DNA of 64,000 nt from Kumtagia sp963829135. GTDB lineage: Bacteria > Pseudomonadota > Alphaproteobacteria > Rhizobiales > Rhizobiaceae. The stretch is from the NCBI GenBank assembly GCA_963829135.1, contig CAWHHO010000003.1, positions 186,001 to 250,000 of the forward strand, read 5' to 3'. This document shows positions 55,636-64,000 of the stretch, piece by piece. The notes under the pieces were generated by a model. It made no database searches, was not told the DNA's origin, and saw only the letters and a list, made by a program, of their open reading frames with translations. Each line of letters starts with the position of its first letter. Position 1 is the stretch's first letter. The translations under genes were made by a program, and so were the position numbers.

Positions 55636-56412
55636 ATGGCAACAGAGCGCACAACTGCTGCTGGCGGAATGGAAACGTCCTATGGCTTCCGCATGGTCGG
55701 GGAAGGCGAGAAGCAATCGCTCGTCAACGACGTTTTTCACAAGGTCGCAAACCGCTACGACCTGATGAACGACATGATGTCGGGTGGCCTGCACCGGCTG
55801 TGGAAAGACGCGCTGGTCGCGTGGCTCAGCCCGTCGCGGCGCGTTGGCTGGACATCGCTGGACGTCGCGGGCGGAACTGGCGACATTGCCTTCCGCATCG
55901 TCGACGCATCCGGCGGCAAGGCCCACACGACCGTCCTCGACATCAATGGCTCGATGCTTGATGTCGGGCGCGATCGGGCAAAGAAGCGCGGACTTGAAGG
56001 CAGTGTCAGCTTTGTCGAGGCAAACGCCGAGGCTCTGCCCTTCGCCGATGACGCATTCGACGCCTATACGATCGCTTTCGGCATCCGCAATGTGCCGCAT
56101 ATCGACATGGCCCTGTCGGAAGCGTTTCGCGTGCTGAAGCCGGGAGGCCGGTTCCTCTGCCTCGAATTCTCCGAAGTCGATATGCCCCTGCTGGACAAGG
56201 TTTACGAGGCCTGGTCGTTCAGGGCCATTCCGCGGATCGGCAAGATTGTGACGGGAGATGACGAGCCCTATGCCTATCTCGTGGAATCGATCCGCAAATT
56301 TCCCAACCAGTCGAACTTCGCCGACATGATCAGACGCGCCGGCTTCGAGCGGGTGACATGGCGCAACTACTCGGGCGGTATCGCGGCCCTGCACTCCGGC
56401 TGGAAATTGTGA
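55636..56412 (+). CDS. ubiE: Ubiquinone/menaquinone biosynthesis C-methyltransferase
   Basis: UbiE methylates the quinone ring with SAM. The 258-residue protein has the segments VFHKVANRYDLMNDMMSGG and LHRLWKD, the SAM-binding motif SLDVAGGTGDIAFR and FGIRNVPH, all family signatures. The ATG at 55636 is chosen; upstream codons in frame add unlikely residues. It is divergent from add and ten bases upstream of ubiB. Confidence 0.94.
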   Translation: MATERTTAAGGMETSYGFRMVGEGEKQSLVNDVFHKVANRYDLMNDMMSGGLHRLWKDALVAWLSPSRRVGWTSLDVAGGTGDIAFRIVDASGGKAHTTVLDINGSMLDVGRDRAKKRGLEGSVSFVEANAEALPFADDAFDAYTIAFGIRNVPHIDMALSEAFRVLKPGGRFLCLEFSEVDMPLLDKVYEAWSFRAIPRIGKIVTGDDEPYAYLVESIRKFPNQSNFADMIRRAGFERVTWRNYSGGIAALHSGWKL

Positions 56413-56422
56413 CGGACGCCGC

Positions 56423-57998
56423 ATGAGTTCGATTGGAGCGGGACTAAGGCTCATTCGGGCCGGCTGGATCATGACGCGCGAGGGCGTGTTCGCCGCTTTG
56501 CCGGGGGAGGAGCTCTCCGGCGCTGCCGCGCTTTGCCTGGCGGCTGACGAAATTTTTCACGCGCAGCCGCGCCCGTCAGCGCAAGCGCTCCGAACGGCTG
56601 TCCGGCGCAGTGGCGAAGCTCGGGCCATCTTACGTGAAGCTCGGACAGTTCCTGGCGACCCGCCCCGACGTCGTCGGCAACGACATCGCGCTGGAGCTGT
56701 CGCAGTTGCAGGACCGCATGGCGACCTTTCCGACCGCGCTGGCTGTCGAAGCAATCGAAGGCTCGCTTGGCCGGTCCATCTCCGATTTGTTCGTCGCCTT
56801 CGGCGAGCCGGTTGCCGCCGCGTCGATCGCGCAGGTGCATCCGGCGGAGGTCGCTCGGGATGGTGAGACCCGCAAGGTTGCGGTGAAGGTGATCCGGCCC
56901 GGTGTAAGGCGCGCCTTCTTCCACGATCTCGAAAGCTATTTCCTCGCCGCCCGATTGCAGGAGCGCTTCATCCCGTCCTCGCGCCGGCTTCGCCCCGTCG
57001 AGGTTACCGAGACGCTCGCACAAACCACCAAGATCGAGATGGATCTCCGGTTGGAGGCGGCGGCGCTGTCTGAGATTGGCGAGAACACGATCGACGATCC
57101 CGGTTTCCGGGTGCCATCCGTCGATTGGGAGCGCACCGGCCGCGACGTCGTTACCATGGAGTGGATCGACGGCGTCAAGATGAACGACATCGACGGCCTG
57201 CGCGCCGCCGGTCATGACCTGCCGAGGATCGCCGCGAACCTGGTGCAGTCGTTCCTGCGCCATACCCTGCGCGACGGCTTCTTCCACGCCGACATGCATC
57301 CCGGAAATCTGTTCGTCGAATCTGACGGGACAATTGTCGCGGTCGATCTCGGCATATCCGGCAGGCTGGGCAAGAAGGAGCGGAAGTTCCTGGCCGAGAT
57401 TCTCTTCGGCTTCATCACGCGCGACTATGTGCGGGTGGCCGAGGTGCATTTCGAGGCCGGGTACGTGCCGCGCATGCACAATGTCGCGTCCTTCGCTCAG
57501 GCCATTCGCGCGATCGGCGAGCCGATCCATGGCCAACCCGCCGAAACCATTTCGATGGCCAAGCTGCTGACCTTGCTGTTCGAGGTGACCGAACTGTTCG
57601 ATATGGCCACGAGGCCCGAACTGGTGCTTCTGCAAAAGACGATGGTGGTCGTGGAAGGCGTTGCGCGCACGCTCGATCCGGCCTTCAACATGTGGAAGAC
57701 CTCCGAGCCCGTGGTTGGCCAATGGATCCGGCATAATCTGGGGCCGCGCGGATTGCTGTCGGATGCCAGGGACGGCGCCAATGCGCTGCTGACGCTGGCA
57801 AGGCAGGCGCCGGATCTCGCGGCTCGCACGGAGCGCCTCAGCCGCGAGATCGACACCATGGCCGAACACGGCCTGCGCTTCGACAAGGCGACTGCGCATG
57901 CCATCGGCAAGGCCGAGGCGCGGCATACGCGTTCCGGGCGCATAGCGCTGTGGGTGATCGCGGCGACGCTGATCTACATTGCGTGGCAGATCGTGTAG
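56423..57998 (+). CDS. ubiB: Ubiquinone biosynthesis accessory kinase UbiB, one-base frameshift
   Basis: UbiB is an atypical ABC1/ADCK-type ATPase needed for ubiquinone biosynthesis, anchored in the membrane by its C-terminus. The N-terminus SSIGAGLRLIRAGWIMTREG is followed by a frame break near 56539 (after GAAALCL; RLTKFFTRSRARQRKRSER then lies one base out). The core then reads LGPSYVKLGQFLATRPD (the KxGQ motif), VAVKVIRPGV, HADMHPGNLFVES and VAVDLGISGRLG, and it ends with the membrane segment IALWVIAATLIYIAWQIV. The length is 525 codons plus one base, so one inserted base. A shorter frame from 56610 would lack the N-terminus. Confidence 0.92.
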
Positions 57999-58000
57999 GC

Positions 58001-58036
58001 GTGACTGCAATGACTGCAATGAGTCATTGCAGTCAC
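58001..58036. promoter_or_regulatory. 14-base inverted repeat, possible antitoxin operator
   Basis: GTGACTGCAATGAC (58001-58014) and its exact complement GTCATTGCAGTCAC (58023-58036) flank eight bases, two bases after the ubiB stop and 26 bases before the first antitoxin frame. The left part also holds a direct repeat TGACTGCAA. It could be the ubiB terminator (no T-run) or the operator bound by the toxin-antitoxin complex. Confidence 0.5.
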
Positions 58037-58061
58037 CTCATCGCCACTCGACATTGCACTA

Positions 58062-58259
58062 ATGGCCACGAGTGACCATCCGCAATGTCGACGAGAGCAC
58101 GAAGCCGGTGGCTGCGGGAGCGCGCAGCCCGGCGCGAGTGTTTCAATGGAGCAGGAGGTGCGAGAGGATTCTGGCTGCCGCGCTTGGACTTCCGACGACC
58201 GAGGGGTTCGACCGCAGCGGCTTCCCCCAGAAGGTCAAGAAATGCCTGATGAACGCTGA
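58062..58259 (+). pseudogene. Antitoxin (FitA/VapB-like) remnant or error-broken gene
   Basis: Reading in three frames gives a clear ribbon-helix-helix antitoxin: MAT, VTIRNVDESTK, RWLRERAARRG, VSMEQEVRE, ILAAALG. Each step changes frame by one extra base (after 58070, near 58104, near 58138 and near 58166). With four bases removed the start is a perfect antitoxin, so it is either a decayed copy or a stretch of dense sequence error. A stop at 58259 would end it. No toxin gene directly follows; the next gene is a second antitoxin. Confidence 0.6.
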
Positions 58260-58273
58260 CAGAAGGAGTCATC

Positions 58274-58475
58274 ATGGGCACGTTGACAATTCGCAGATTG
58301 GACGAGACCGTAAAGCGAAAGTTGCGCGAAAGAGCCGCGGGTCGTGGTATTTCCATGGAGCAGCAATCACGGGAGATCATTGCGAGTAGGCACAACAAAG
58401 CATCGAAGGGTGATGTCAATCTTTGATGCACTGACCAACCTGGTGGATGAGGCCCGAAAAGTCGTTCGGACTTGA
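58274..58475 (+). CDS. FitA/VapB-type antitoxin, probable one-base frameshift
   Basis: A ribbon-helix-helix antitoxin, beginning MGTLTIRRLDETVKRKL and RERAAGRGISMEQQSREII. AAGGAG lies five bases before the ATG at 58274. As written, the frame stops at 58426 after 50 codons. Dropping one base in gtcaatc near 58417 joins it to FDALTNLVDEARKVVRT and a stop at 58475, which gives the usual longer antitoxin of 66 residues whose stop touches the toxin gene. It should bind the PIN-domain toxin downstream and repress its own promoter. Confidence 0.72.
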
Positions 58476-58492
58476 AGGCAGTCCTGGATGAG

Positions 58493-58936
58493 ATGTGGGA
58501 TGAGGGCCTGCGGTTGAAAGGATATGTCATCGACAGTTCGGTTCTGATCGCAATACTCAATGCCGACGACGACGCGGATGCGTTCAAGTATTTTATCGAC
58601 CGTGAGCCCACATGCTGCATAAGTGCCGCGACGCTGCATGAAAGCTTTTGCGTGGCGCGCCGTGAAACAGTCACCGAGGGGACGGCGCGACTTGAGGGGA
58701 TCGTAGACTTGATATCTGCCGAGGTTGCGGCCTTCGATGCGTCCCAACTTGACATCGCGAAATCGGCGTACTCCAGATTCGGGCGAGGCACCGGACATCC
58801 TGCCAATCTAAACATGGGCGATTGCTTCTCATACGCGCTCGCGAAGTCCCGCGAACTCCCCTTGCTGTTCAAGGGAGACGATTTTATCCACACGGACGTC
58901 GAGCCGGCGCTGAAAACGGGAACGGTAGGCTCCTGA
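58493..58936 (+). CDS. PIN-domain toxin (VapC family)
   Basis: A VapC-type ribonuclease toxin. The four acidic PIN-domain positions are present: Asp in YVIDSSVLIAIL, Glu in LHESFCVARRE, Asp in NMGDCFSYALA and Asp in KGDDFIHTDVEPAL. I give the ATG at 58493 as the start (147 residues). TTG codons at 58472 (overlapping the antitoxin stop) or 58514 (directly before the PIN fold) are equally possible. Its stop codon overlaps the coaBC ATG by one base (TGATG), so the toxin gene is translationally coupled to an essential gene. Confidence 0.85.
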   Translation: MWDEGLRLKGYVIDSSVLIAILNADDDADAFKYFIDREPTCCISAATLHESFCVARRETVTEGTARLEGIVDLISAEVAAFDASQLDIAKSAYSRFGRGTGHPANLNMGDCFSYALAKSRELPLLFKGDDFIHTDVEPALKTGTVGS

Positions 58937-60153
58937 TGACCCTTTCCGGCAAGCGCATCCTGCTGATCATCGGCGGCGGCATCGCCGCGTACAAGTCGCT
59001 CGACCTGATCCGCCGCCTGCGCGAGCGTGGCGCTTCGGTGCGCGCGGTGATGACGGCCGCGGCCCAGGAATTCGCCACGCCCTTGTCGGTGGGGACGCTG
59101 ACCGCCGACCGGGTCTTCACCGATCTGTTCGACCGAAATGACGAGCATGATGTCGGCCATATCCGCCTGTCGCGCGAAGCCGATCTGGTTGTCGTCGCGC
59201 CGGCCACCGCCGATCTGATGGCCAAGCTGGCGAACGGCCTCGCCAACGACCTCGCCTCGGCGGTGCTTCTGGCGACCGACAAGAAGGTGCTGATGGCGCC
59301 GGCGATGAACCCCATGATGTGGAATCATCCGGCAACCAGGCGCAATCGCGCTGCGCTGGCAAAGGACGGCGTCACCTTCGTCGGGCCGAACAGCGGCGAG
59401 ATGGCCGAAAGCGGCGAGGCGGGTGAGGGCCGCATGGCCGAGCCGCTGGAAATCGTGGCGGCGATCGAAGCGATGCTCGCGCCGAAGGCCGGCCCGCTCG
59501 CCGGCAGGAAGATCATCGTGACTTCCGGCCCGACGCATGAGCCGATCGACCCGGTGCGCTATATCGCCAACCGCTCGTCGGGCAAGCAGGGCCACGCCAT
59601 AGCCGCCGCCCTGGCCGCACTTGGCGCCGAGGTTCGGTTGATATCCGGGCCGGCGATTGTCGCCGATCCGGCGGGCGTGACGACGTTGCATGTCGAAACG
59701 GCGCGCGAGATGCGCGACGCGGTCGAGGCGCAACTTCCCGCGGATGCGGCGGTTTTTGTCGCCGCGGTCGCCGATTGGCGCACCGAAAACGAGGCAGGCG
59801 AAAAGATCAAGAAGGCCGCAGGCGGTGGCCCGCCTTCGCTGAACTTGGTCGAAAACCCGGATATCCTGGCGGCGATCGGTCATCACAAGCAGCGGCCTTA
59901 TCTGGTTGTGGGCTTTGCCGCCGAAACCCGGGACCTGACCGCCAACGCGCAGGCCAAGCTGGGGCGCAAGGGCGCGGACTTCATCGTTGCCAACGATGTC
60001 AGCGCCGAAGGCGGCGTGATGGGCGGAGACCGCAACCGCGTCCGCATTGTCTCCAAAAGCGGCGTCGATGAGTGGCCGGAGATGAGCAAGGCCGAAGTTG
60101 CGGCGCGGCTTGCGAATTTGATCGCCGAGCGGCTGAAGACCGTCGAGGTTTGA
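58936..60153 (+). CDS. coaBC: Bifunctional phosphopantothenoylcysteine decarboxylase/phosphopantothenate-cysteine ligase
   Basis: CoaBC carries out two steps of coenzyme A synthesis. Residues about 1-185 form the FMN-dependent CoaC part (ILLIIGGGIAAYKSLDLIR; the active His lies in HIRLSREADLVVVAPATA; MAPAMNPMMWNHPAT is the substrate loop). Residues about 190-405 form the CTP-dependent CoaB part (VTSGPTHEPIDPVRYIANRSSGKQG). The 405-residue protein starts at the ATG at 58936. In the rhizobial genomes that I recall it follows ubiB directly. Here a toxin-antitoxin module lies between. Confidence 0.94.
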   Translation: MTLSGKRILLIIGGGIAAYKSLDLIRRLRERGASVRAVMTAAAQEFATPLSVGTLTADRVFTDLFDRNDEHDVGHIRLSREADLVVVAPATADLMAKLANGLANDLASAVLLATDKKVLMAPAMNPMMWNHPATRRNRAALAKDGVTFVGPNSGEMAESGEAGEGRMAEPLEIVAAIEAMLAPKAGPLAGRKIIVTSGPTHEPIDPVRYIANRSSGKQGHAIAAALAALGAEVRLISGPAIVADPAGVTTLHVETAREMRDAVEAQLPADAAVFVAAVADWRTENEAGEKIKKAAGGGPPSLNLVENPDILAAIGHHKQRPYLVVGFAAETRDLTANAQAKLGRKGADFIVANDVSAEGGVMGGDRNRVRIVSKSGVDEWPEMSKAEVAARLANLIAERLKTVEV

Positions 60154-60198
60154 GTCGAAGTATCCAACTTTTGTGCGCCAGCCAGGATGCTTGTAACC

Positions 60199-62035
60199 TC
60201 AGACATTGCCCGTATTGTCCTGAGCCTTAACGGGCTTGTCCTCCGTCTCCCCGGGGAGCGGCGGCTGCGGCGTCCTGAGCCCCTCATCCAGGATCAGTTC
60301 GACGATGCCGCGGGCAATTTCGCGTTCGCCCATGATCACCGTGTTGGCGCCGAGATGCTTGAGATGATCGACCTCGGCATCGGAATGCGCGCGCGCGATG
60401 ACCTCCAGTGCCGGATTGGCAGCCCTCGCCCGCAAGATCATCTGGCCGGCTTCGAAGGCGTTGGGTATGGCCAGCACGAGACGCCGGGCGGCTCCCGGAT
60501 TGGCGGCCGCGAACACCTGTGCGTTGACGGCATTGCCCTCGATGACCTCGATGCCATCTGCATGCAGCCGCGCGACCATCTTGTCTCCGTCCTCGATGAC
60601 CAGAAACGGCAATGCTGCCTTGCGCAGCGACTCGCCGACAAGGCTGCCGACCCGTCCATAGCCGACGAGAATCGTATGGCCGCTGAGCATGGTTGTCGGC
60701 GGTGGCCCGTCGTCCGTAGTGGCAGGCGCGATCGACGACGCAAGCTGGCCGGCCTCGGTCGCGGGTCCGGCGATCTTGCTATCCGTGTCCGCCGCAGATT
60801 TTGCCGGCCTGTCTTCGAGCCATCGTTTCAGGCGGTCGGCGCCGGCGAACACCAGCGGGTTGAGGATGATCGAAAGGATCGCGCCGGCAAGGATCAGGTC
60901 GCGGCCCTGTTCCGGCAGCAATCCGAGGCCGACGCCGAGCTCAGCCAGAATGAAGGAGAATTCGCCGATCTGCGCAAGGCTGGCGGAGATGATCGAGAGC
61001 AGTGGCGACCGGATAGCGGAAGAGGATGACGATCAGGAAGGCCGCGACCGACTTGCCGATAACGATGATGAACAGCGTGGCGAGGATCGGCCAGGTCTCG
61101 CTGAACAGGCTGGTGGGGTCGAACAGCATGCCGACCGAGACGAAGAACAGTACGGAGAACGCATCGCGCAGAGGGAGCGATTCCTCCGCAGCGCGGTGCG
61201 ACAGCGGGGACTCGTTCATGATCATGCCGGCGAAGAAGGCGCCAAGCGCCAGCGATACGCCGAACAGCTTTGCTGCGCCGAAAGCCACGCCGAGCGCAAT
61301 CGCCAGAACCGCCAGCCGGAACAGTTCGCGCGAGCCGGTATGGGCAACGTAGTGCAGCACCCACGGTATGACGCGCCGGCCGACGATCAGCATGAGGGCG
61401 ACGAACGCAACGACCTTGGCAAGCGTAACGCCGAGGACCCCCCAAATGCCCAGTTCGGAAAGGAAAGCCGGCGTGGCTGCGCTGTGTCCCCCGGTTTGCT
61501 CGACACCCCCAAGCAGCCCGGCCACGGCGGGCAGGATGACCAGCGCCAACACCATGGCGAGGTCTTCGACGATCAGCCAGCCGACGGCGATGCGTCCGCG
61601 CTCGGTCTCGATCATGCGCCGGTCGTGCAGCGCCTTCAGCAGCACGACGGTGCTGGCGACCGACAGCGCCAGCCCGAATACCAGGCCGGCGCCCGCAGAC
61701 CAGCCAAGCATCCAGGCAAGTCCCGCGCCGAGCGCGGTCGCGAAGCCTATCTGCACGACAGCGCCGGGCAGGGCGATGGCGCGCACCGACAGCAGGTCCT
61801 TGAGCGAAAAATGCAGCCCGACGCCGAACATAAGCAGGATGACGCCGATCTCTGCGAGTTCCAGTGCCAGGCTTTGGTCGGCAACGAAGCCCGGCGTGTG
61901 CGGGCCGACCAGCACGCCGGCGAGCAGATAGCCGACCAGCGGCGGAATGCGGAAGCGATTGGCGATGGCGCCGAAGACGAATGCCAACCCCAGACCTGCA
62001 ACGATGGTGGCGATCAGGGGCGTGTCATGCGGCAT
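60199..62035 (-). CDS. KefB/YbaL-type K+/H+ antiporter with RCK domain, one-base frameshift
   Basis: A monovalent cation:proton antiporter-2 family protein. Residues about 1-400 form the Na_H_exchanger membrane domain (LVGYLLAGVLVGPHTPGF; FGVSLALGAFFAGMIMNES). Residues about 450-560 form a nucleotide-binding RCK domain (TILVGYGRVGSLVGESL). The frame breaks near 60994 after YPVATAL. The continuation IISASLAQIGEFSFIL lies one base out, so one inserted base is present. The total is 612 codons plus one base, giving 611 residues. The ATG at 62035 is the first good start. It converges with coaBC. Confidence 0.88.
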
Positions 62036-62298
62036 CGTTCGGGGGCGTCCTTTCAGGATGAGAGAGGCGCGCTCGGCGCTCCGATCGCCAATATGCGGAC
62101 GTGGTTGCCGATGCGCAACCCTCGGAGTGCGACTCCCAGCGAACTGGTGTGCGAGACGGCGCATTGCCGTACTGGGTGGGCACGCTCGAGGCATCGGGAA
62201 CGCGCTTCGCGCCCCGCCCATACCTAATGCGGCGGCGCCGGGCGGCCCGTTGATCCTTCGACAAGCTCAGGATGAGGCTGGAGGTCGAGGTCTTGCCA
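62036..62298. other. Intergenic region with a dispersed repeat fragment
   Basis: About 260 bases upstream of the antiporter gene. At 62252-62277 it contains gatccttcgacaagctcagg with atgagg following, a word that I know as a widely dispersed intergenic repeat in Rhizobiales and Sphingomonadales. Nothing else is recognised. Confidence 0.45.
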
Positions 62299-63395
62299 TC
62301 ACGAGGTGTCCGGCCGCTCCCGCGCCCAGACGGCCAGCCCGTGGAGTTCGTTCAGGACCTGATACACCTGATGGTCAGGCCGTCGGGACCAGCCGGGCGG
62401 GCGGCCGGGCCGCATCGGCGAGAAGCGCTGAGAGCGGGGTTTGCTTGGCGCGCCGGCTGCGCTGCCAGCCCGGATGCGTGATACCCCCACCCCTGCCGGG
62501 GCGAGCCACGCGTCTCGCCCGTCCTTCGGACCCCCACAAGGGGGAGGGGGATCTGCCGCGCCTAGCCGGATCTCAAGTCGCCCAGGACCGGAACTGAGCG
62601 AGGCGGAGGGGTCTCCCTCCCCCTTGTGGGGAGGGGTTAGGGGTGGGGGTAAATTCCTCGATTGTCCGGGGTGGGCGCTAGCCCTTTCCTGTGAAAGAGC
62701 GGTCTCGAGACGCGCCTGCCAGCGTGCGAGGCGTTTTGCCTGCCGCGGCAGGTCGTCCAGTGCCGAGGCCATCGCTTCGAGACGGCGATGCAGACGGCCC
62801 GCATCGAGCAGATCGTCGGGGGATGGCGGCAGCGGATCCGGCGCGCGCGGCGGTTGGAAGAAGCGGATACCGCGGGTCGTCGAAGGACCTGATGCGCGGC
62901 ACGTCGCGCTGTTTCACAGACCGGCGGCGGACGCCAAACCGTTTGAGCGGGTCGAACAGCGGAAACGAGAGAGTGGACGAGCGCTTCGGGGCCAGCGCCT
63001 GGGCCCATTCCGGCAGCGGACCGGGCCGGATCACCACACCGGTGCCGAAGCCGTTGCTTCGGTTGAGGGCCGGTTTCGGCTTGGCGGCGCGCAGGCGCGG
63101 CGGGGACAAGCTCGACCACCAACCCGCGCGCCGCCACGATGATCAGCCGTCGCGTTGCCGCTTCGGCCGGACGCAACAGCCTGAGCACGAAGCGGTGCAG
63201 ATGGCGCGGGAGGGTTGGTGCCGGGGTAGGTTTGCTTTTTTCCGCATGAGCCTGCCCCGAAGCGTCGCTCCCTTTCTGCGTAAAGAACTGTCCCCCTGCG
63301 CTCCCGCCATTCGCAGCCGCAACCATGGCGACGAGCATGGCCAGAATGCGCCTCAGCGCTTCCCGGTTTTTCTCGATTGCCAGTGCCCAGTCCAT
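62299..63395 (-). CDS. Conserved rhizobial hypothetical protein, two frameshifts, internal palindromic insertion
   Basis: The start MDWALAIEKNREALRRILAML, the middle segments LHRFVLRLLRPAEAATRRLII and FPLFDPLKRFGVRRR, and the end HQVYQVLNELHGLAVWARER with DTS match a hypothetical protein that I recall from many Rhizobiales. Function is unknown. Two one-base insertions break the frame, near 63112 (after ARGLVV) and near 62870 (after SFDDPR). The total is 365 codons plus two bases. Between LETALSQERA and RFSPMRPGRPPGW the frame passes through a 170-base palindromic repeat (62482-62651), which adds about 60 low-complexity residues that the relatives lack. Confidence 0.7.
62482..62651. repeat. 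Palindromic repeat element inside a coding region
   Basis: Outer arms TACCCCCACCCCT (62482-62494) and AGGGGTGGGGGTA (62639-62651) are exact complements. Inner arms CCCACAAGGGGGAGGG (62533-62548) and CCCTCCCCCTTGTGGG (62615-62630) are also exact complements. The whole can fold as one long structure. Such ccctcccccttgtggg repeats are common between genes in rhizobia. Confidence 0.85.
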
Positions 63396-63574
63396 CTCCG
63401 CTCATCACCGTTATCACGACATTAAGACGGAACATATAAAGAACACGCAAGTAGCGCAACACCATTTTTATCGTCACCAGGGTGATACTTGCTTTACGGA
63501 TGCCGCGTTTGTCTTATCCGCATCAACCAGTCATCAACTCCGTGCTGTGGATATTGGCGCGACCATCCCCACGT

Positions 63575-63710
63575 CGTCATCCCGGACAACTGAGCGGAGC
63601 GAAGGAAGATCCGGGACCCAGCGTCATAGCCGCCGGAGGCGCATTTTTCGCGCATATGCGCGATAAAGCAAAAGACTGGCCGCTGGGTCCCGGCTCTGCC
63701 CGGGATGACG
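63575..63710. repeat. Dispersed palindromic intergenic element
   Basis: Outer arms CGTCATCCCGG (63575-63585) and CCGGGATGACG (63700-63710) and inner arms CCGGGACCCAGCG (63611-63623) and CGCTGGGTCCCGG (63681-63693) are exact complements. A further palindrome, CGCGCATATGCGCG, sits at the tip near 63650. The arm sequence (gtcatcccgg ... gagcgaag ... gatccgggacccagcg) is one that I recognise as widespread between genes in Rhizobiales. Confidence 0.85.
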
Positions 63711-64000
63711 CGGTGGGAGATGCTGTTCACCAAACCTTCGACCTGTGAGCGTGAATGGTTGTCCCGACGAAGCTGGCGCGTGTCGCGGCTGACATGATTT
63801 CAAGGTTGTGCTCCTTCGGACCGCCTATCCCCTGTTCGACGGGAGAGGGCTATCGCATTTGTCCGACGTTTATGGATTTGGAGTCCAGATCGTCCCGGCG
63901 TGATTTTCGGATTCGTCCCGAAAATCTGGTGCGCATGCAGTAGAAGCACCGCGTTGCCGCGCATTCAGGTGCGTCGGCAGATCCTCGGGACGAGCCCGAG
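63711..64000. other. Right-end region without a recognised gene
   Basis: About 290 bases after the palindromic element with no frame of good coding character. A near-palindrome, tttcggattcgtcccgaaaa, lies at about 63907-63926. A gene may begin beyond the window. Confidence 0.35.

Noticed and set aside
56469..58019. 516-codon open frame on the minus strand
   Set aside because: Antisense to ubiB, whose kinase motifs are clear.
58033..59886. 617-codon open frame on the minus strand
   Set aside because: It is antisense to coaBC and the toxin gene, which have clear motifs. The translation shows no family features.

Overview
The window is a GC-rich alphaproteobacterial chromosome segment, most like a Rhizobiales (Hyphomicrobiales) genome of the Mesorhizobium/Phyllobacteriaceae type. 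Evidence is the lnt-phrR-metK block, the recF-dnaN-dnaA-rpsT-echA-mutM run, the ubiE-ubiB-coaBC run, a rhizobial-style PxxDTS-ending hypothetical protein at the right end, and dispersed palindromic repeats of the kind common in rhizobia. No species call is possible from this sequence alone.

Layout. (1) 1-10.6 kb, all on the minus strand: metK, a Cro/CI regulator, lnt, recF, dnaN, dnaA, rpsT, enoyl-CoA hydratase and mutM. The dnaA upstream region carries one perfect DnaA box. (2) 10.6-12 kb: deoB, overlapping mutM. (3) 12-17.5 kb: an SMP-30-type lactonase, small membrane and secreted proteins, and an SbmA/BacA-like transporter fused to an ATPase. (4) 17.7-21.8 kb: a four-gene polyamine-type ABC importer. 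(5) 22.1-26.9 kb: a YhaO/YhaN (SbcD/SbcC-like) nuclease-ATPase pair. (6) 28-42 kb: a five-gene minus-strand operon with a 2,934-residue RTX/DUF4082 protein, a COG0523 (CobW/ZNG1-like) GTPase, a 108-residue protein, and the ABC and HlyD components of a type I secretion system. (7) 42.4-47.4 kb: a DUF2380-like protein, tRNA-Ser(GGA), a small membrane protein, msrA, a BMP-family binding protein, an MFS transporter and slyX. (8) 47.5-55.5 kb: a nucleoside importer (ATPase and two permeases) with cdd, punA, deoA, upp and add. (9) 55.6-62 kb: ubiE, ubiB, a toxin-antitoxin module, coaBC and a KefB/YbaL-type K+/H+ antiporter. (10) 62.3-64 kb: a conserved rhizobial hypothetical gene carrying an internal palindromic repeat, then repeats.

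How the genes work together. The importer with BmpA brings in nucleosides. Add and Cdd deaminate them, PunA and DeoA cleave them by phosphorolysis, Upp recycles uracil, and DeoB (33 kb or more away) converts pentose-1-phosphate to pentose-5-phosphate. The 28-42 kb operon looks like a dedicated export unit for the giant protein. It lacks an outer-membrane TolC partner, which must be encoded elsewhere.

Data-quality warning. At least ten otherwise well-conserved genes (metK, dnaN, deoB twice, the polyamine ATPase, yhaN, yhaO, add, ubiB, the K+/H+ antiporter, the 62.3 kb gene twice, and antitoxin genes) are broken by single-base changes. Almost all of these are one-base insertions. Because essential genes are hit, these look like uncorrected sequencing errors rather than gene decay, and I annotate full-length genes across them.
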